A stretch of 64,000 bases of DNA. It comes from Mangifera indica. Taxonomy: Eukaryota > Streptophyta > Magnoliopsida > Sapindales > Anacardiaceae. Shown piece after piece: positions 61,001 to 64,000 of this stretch; within the stretch, counting starts at the first letter, position 1, and each line of letters starts with the position of its first letter. The stretch covers positions 1,674,001-1,738,000 of the forward strand of contig NC_058137.1 of assembly GCF_011075055.1 (NCBI RefSeq). Direction: 5' to 3'. The notes under the pieces are model-generated. The model was not told the DNA's origin. It did no database searches and saw only the letters and a program-made list of their open reading frames with translations. A program made the translations under genes and the position numbers.

Positions 61001-63223
61001 AAAACTACATTAAATTTTTTTTTTCAACTTTAAATTTTTTGAATTTTTTTAAAGTTATATTTTTCTAATAAAAAAATATTGAAATGAAGCTTAATTGTAT
61101 TTAAAAAGGGAAAAAAAATAAGTTTATTTATAACGAATTATATGAGTTGCTTAAGTTTGTCTCTTGATTTAAGATTTTTGAAATAATAAAATTATATGTA
61201 TATATTTTTGGTATATAATTTAAATACATAGATAATATATTATCATATGATCGAATAATTTTAAATTAAAAAATAAAGTAATATTCAATCATATAATGAT
61301 ACATCATCTATATATATTAATTATATATATAAAAAAATATGTATATATAACATTATTCTTTTTGAAATTAGGTCAAGGTTATTTAAAATGAAATTGGATT
61401 CCACATATATATAAGTTATATGATGTCTAAGATGACAATGCCCCCATTAAAACCAAAATAGGAAATGGTAGGTCAAAAGTTCGCTAGCTTTATTGAAAAT
61501 GAAGTTTAATCACTTTAATGCTTTTCCTTTTTTGGGTTGAGTCATCCACTATAGTGTTAGAGATGCTTATCAAAACAAGTTAACCCAACAAGTTTAACAT
61601 TATTTTGAATTGAATTAAAATTTCAGTTTAAAGAAAATTATAAATTGAAATTGAATTAGTTTAGATATTAATCGGTTTTAAATCGAATAAAAAATAATGG
61701 TTATTTATACCAAATTTCAAATTAACCATATTTAAACGGAGCTTCAAAAAGTCACCTAATTTATTATTATTTTAGTTAAATTATTTTATAATCAATTTAA
61801 TTTGATGAATAAGTTTTCAAAAATAAACTAACTCGTAACCGAATGAAAAACCAATTTTTTTATATTTTTAAACTTGTATCTTAAATAATTTTTTTAAATA
61901 ACTTATTTTTCGTTTCAAATATCAGTTTAATTTAATATATTTTCAAAAATGGATAAATTGATAACCAAAATAAAAATCAAGTATGTTATTATCTTATATT
62001 TGTATTCAAAATTGATTTTTTTAAACAATTTATTTTTTAATTTAAATATCAATTTAATTCAATTACTAAATAATTTTGAACACGGCTAACGTGTGCAATG
62101 TATCAAGCTGGAAGCAGTCCCTTTCTTACGTTATTTAATGAAGTTGGCCTTGGATAAAATACTGAGACAAAATAAGTGCTCGTTGAGTTATCTATATATG
62201 ATAAGTGTCATTGTTTGGATTATAGCCGTACGTGATGCTCATATTTAACAAAATAATACAGTGCGAACCGCCTTTTTTACCCAATCCCTTATTTTATGGA
62301 AGAATATTGGAGGCCCTTCATTTGTTGTGAAATTTAATTTAACACCTACCCTTTGGCCGAATTGGATAGGCCATGGAAATGTATATTAAACTATTGATTA
62401 AGACATTGGCTTAGTTTAAAAAATGGTCGGTCCATTTCTATTCTAAATATGTAAAGATAAAGTGATAGCCATTCAAAGAAAGTGATTTTACTTATTTACA
62501 ATCTACAGCCTGAAACAGGCAATCCGCCCAAGGTTTTGGAAAACCACCTTCTCATCCTCCATTTTTAAACAATAAATTTTAAAAGGGTAAAATGTGTGAT
62601 ATTGCTAGATTTTATCTAACTGGGCTTTTTTTATGTACATAATTACATAATTTTAAATACAGTTCTAACTTAATTATACATTTTTATGTGCGGTTTGGTT
62701 TGAATCGTATATAAAAAGGTGAGATTACGATCGTCAGAATCACATCGGTTTTAATGATTTCAATCAAATTATACCCCATTAAAATAAGATCATAATTAAA
62801 ATGGTACGTTTTTATTGGTTTACATCTTCTAACGTGATTTCGATTAAATCACATATTAAAGACATTTATGCCTTCTACCATTATTATTATTATTTTTTTT
62901 TATGGAAAGTTAGACTTTAGGAAGTTTCTGTGAAGCTTCGCTTAATGTAGATATCGTCATTCAATAATGAAAGGTGCTTGACAAAGCAAATTCTAAATAG
63001 TATAGTTGATTAGGATTCCAATATTATACGAGTAATGGGTTTTATTTATTGTGAAGGAAAGTACAAATGGTTGAAATTATGGAGTGAAGTTGTTGGTAAG
63101 TCTAAATCAAGAACATCCAGTTGCCACATAAATTAGATCTAATACATTAATCGAATGTAACAACTAACCTTTAATTTATGTGTTCATCATTTTTTTGGAC
63201 ACTTTACTTTTTCCTGTGTTATG
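58061..63223. other. AT-rich intergenic stretch
   Basis: From about 59,490 the DNA is very AT-rich. It holds a TAATA-type microsatellite at about 60,518-60,548. It also holds several stretches dense in 'ttgagttcaaatt'-like words (about 59,700-59,960, 60,850-61,000 and 61,580-62,060), similar to those at about 1610-1940 and 51,540-51,730. No gene is seen. Confidence 0.4.
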
Positions 63224-63590
63224 CTAATACAAAGAGGCAGAAAGGGGCGGAAAAGTGTCCTGTTTTTGGCTGGATAGTTGCCTCATTCGACTTGACAGAC
63301 AGGATAGAAATCTCCTTCGCATTAGCCGATGTTCAGTATGTCGAAGATATTGAAAAATAGATTGATTGCCAGAGAGAAGATTAGTAGCATTAGTAAACGA
63401 TTGTTGAGAGAAATTTTGTTGAAAACAAGACCAAACGTCACGAGAGGCTTGTTTGAAGGCTAACAACTTGAGCAAGAACATATTTGGTGGTGAGAGCCAC
63501 ATTGATTAGACTGATAAGAATTTTATCTTTTGAGCCCGTTAAGTAAAAGATGGGTTGAGATCCATTGTTTTGCCATCATAAGAAGGGAGG
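63224..63590 (-). pseudogene. Relic of a copia-type retrotransposon gag
   Basis: Minus-strand reading shows fragments like the conserved gag (UBN2-type) region: NPSFT at about 63,540, then SRDVWSCFQQNFSQQSFTNA at about 63,400-63,450, followed by SIFQYLRHTEHRLM. The pieces are in two frames with a stop between them, so only a decayed copy is left. No LTR or pol is recognised in the window. Confidence 0.5.
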
Positions 63591-64000
63591 GCAAGAATCA
63601 GCAGGGCAAAGATCAGCAGCTCACATTGGTTATCATCATCATCATTAGAGTTGAAAACTGGAAAATTTTCCACTTTCTATTAAAAGGCACATGTAAGAAG
63701 CTTTAACTGTTAAATAGTATTTTCCTGTTAATAAAATATAAACTAATTATATTTTTTTTCCACCAACTTAAAAATTAATTATTTAGACTTATATTTTTAA
63801 TTGAAAAAAATAAAACCCTAATCGTAACTCCGTTAGTCTAGATTTCATAATCACACAAATTACAATTGAAATTAGGTTAAAATTACATCAAAATCTTATC
63901 GGAATGATACGATTCGTTAAAATCACGTTATTCAATACAATTTTGATTTGACTACTATTATTACAATGTAATTCTAATTTGAGTGTAATTCCAATTATGG

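Noticed and set aside
62880..62900. ATT microsatellite with T-run
   Set aside because: Ordinary short simple repeat in AT-rich DNA.

Overview
This window is nuclear DNA from a eudicot plant. It is AT-rich, its genes are split by many short introns, and 3 of its genes give complete proteins of the lengths expected for plant families. Two DNA-transposon insertions keep clean target-site duplications. I do not name a species. All exon joins were read by eye from splice signals and reading frame.

Layout. From 1 to about 14,500 lies a transposon-rich block. It holds two Mutator-type MITEs (127-958 and 3231-4091), a decayed Mutator-like element of about 7 kb (about 4,820-12,110) with a transposase on + and a DUF1985/Ulp1-protease gene on -, and a GC-rich hAT-type element (13,245-14,243) with a perfect 8-bp duplication. 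A second copy of the promoter and 5' leader of the next gene sits at about 2990-4290, cut by one of the MITEs.

From 14,520 to 22,354 (+) is an intact 20-exon P5CS gene (713 aa), the bifunctional proline-synthesis enzyme. From 22,772 to 42,718 (-) is a tandem cluster of AKR4C-type aldo-keto reductases: a pseudogene facing P5CS, an intact copy (28,908-31,278), an orphan exon with a 0.75-kb tandem duplication, a copy with a frameshift near its end (33,655-35,471), and two more intact copies (37,606-39,619 and 40,323-42,718). A mitochondrial-glycoprotein (MAM33/p32) gene at 25,974-27,573 interrupts the cluster and reads with a 1-base frameshift in its first exon.

From 43,604 come a CASP-like membrane protein (+), eIF3 subunit G (+), a wall-associated receptor kinase (-, WAKL20-like) and a small unrecognised 100-residue protein (53,775-54,077, -). 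From about 54,100 to the end I find no convincing gene, only AT-rich sequence, a possible SINE and a relic of a copia gag.

Functionally, P5CS (osmoprotectant proline) and AKR4C enzymes (detoxifying reactive aldehydes formed under oxidative stress) both belong to abiotic-stress metabolism. Their adjacency may be coincidental. The AKR cluster shows birth-and-death evolution at exon level: duplicated last exons, an orphan exon, loss of catalytic residues, and an unusual GC-AG intron shared by most copies.
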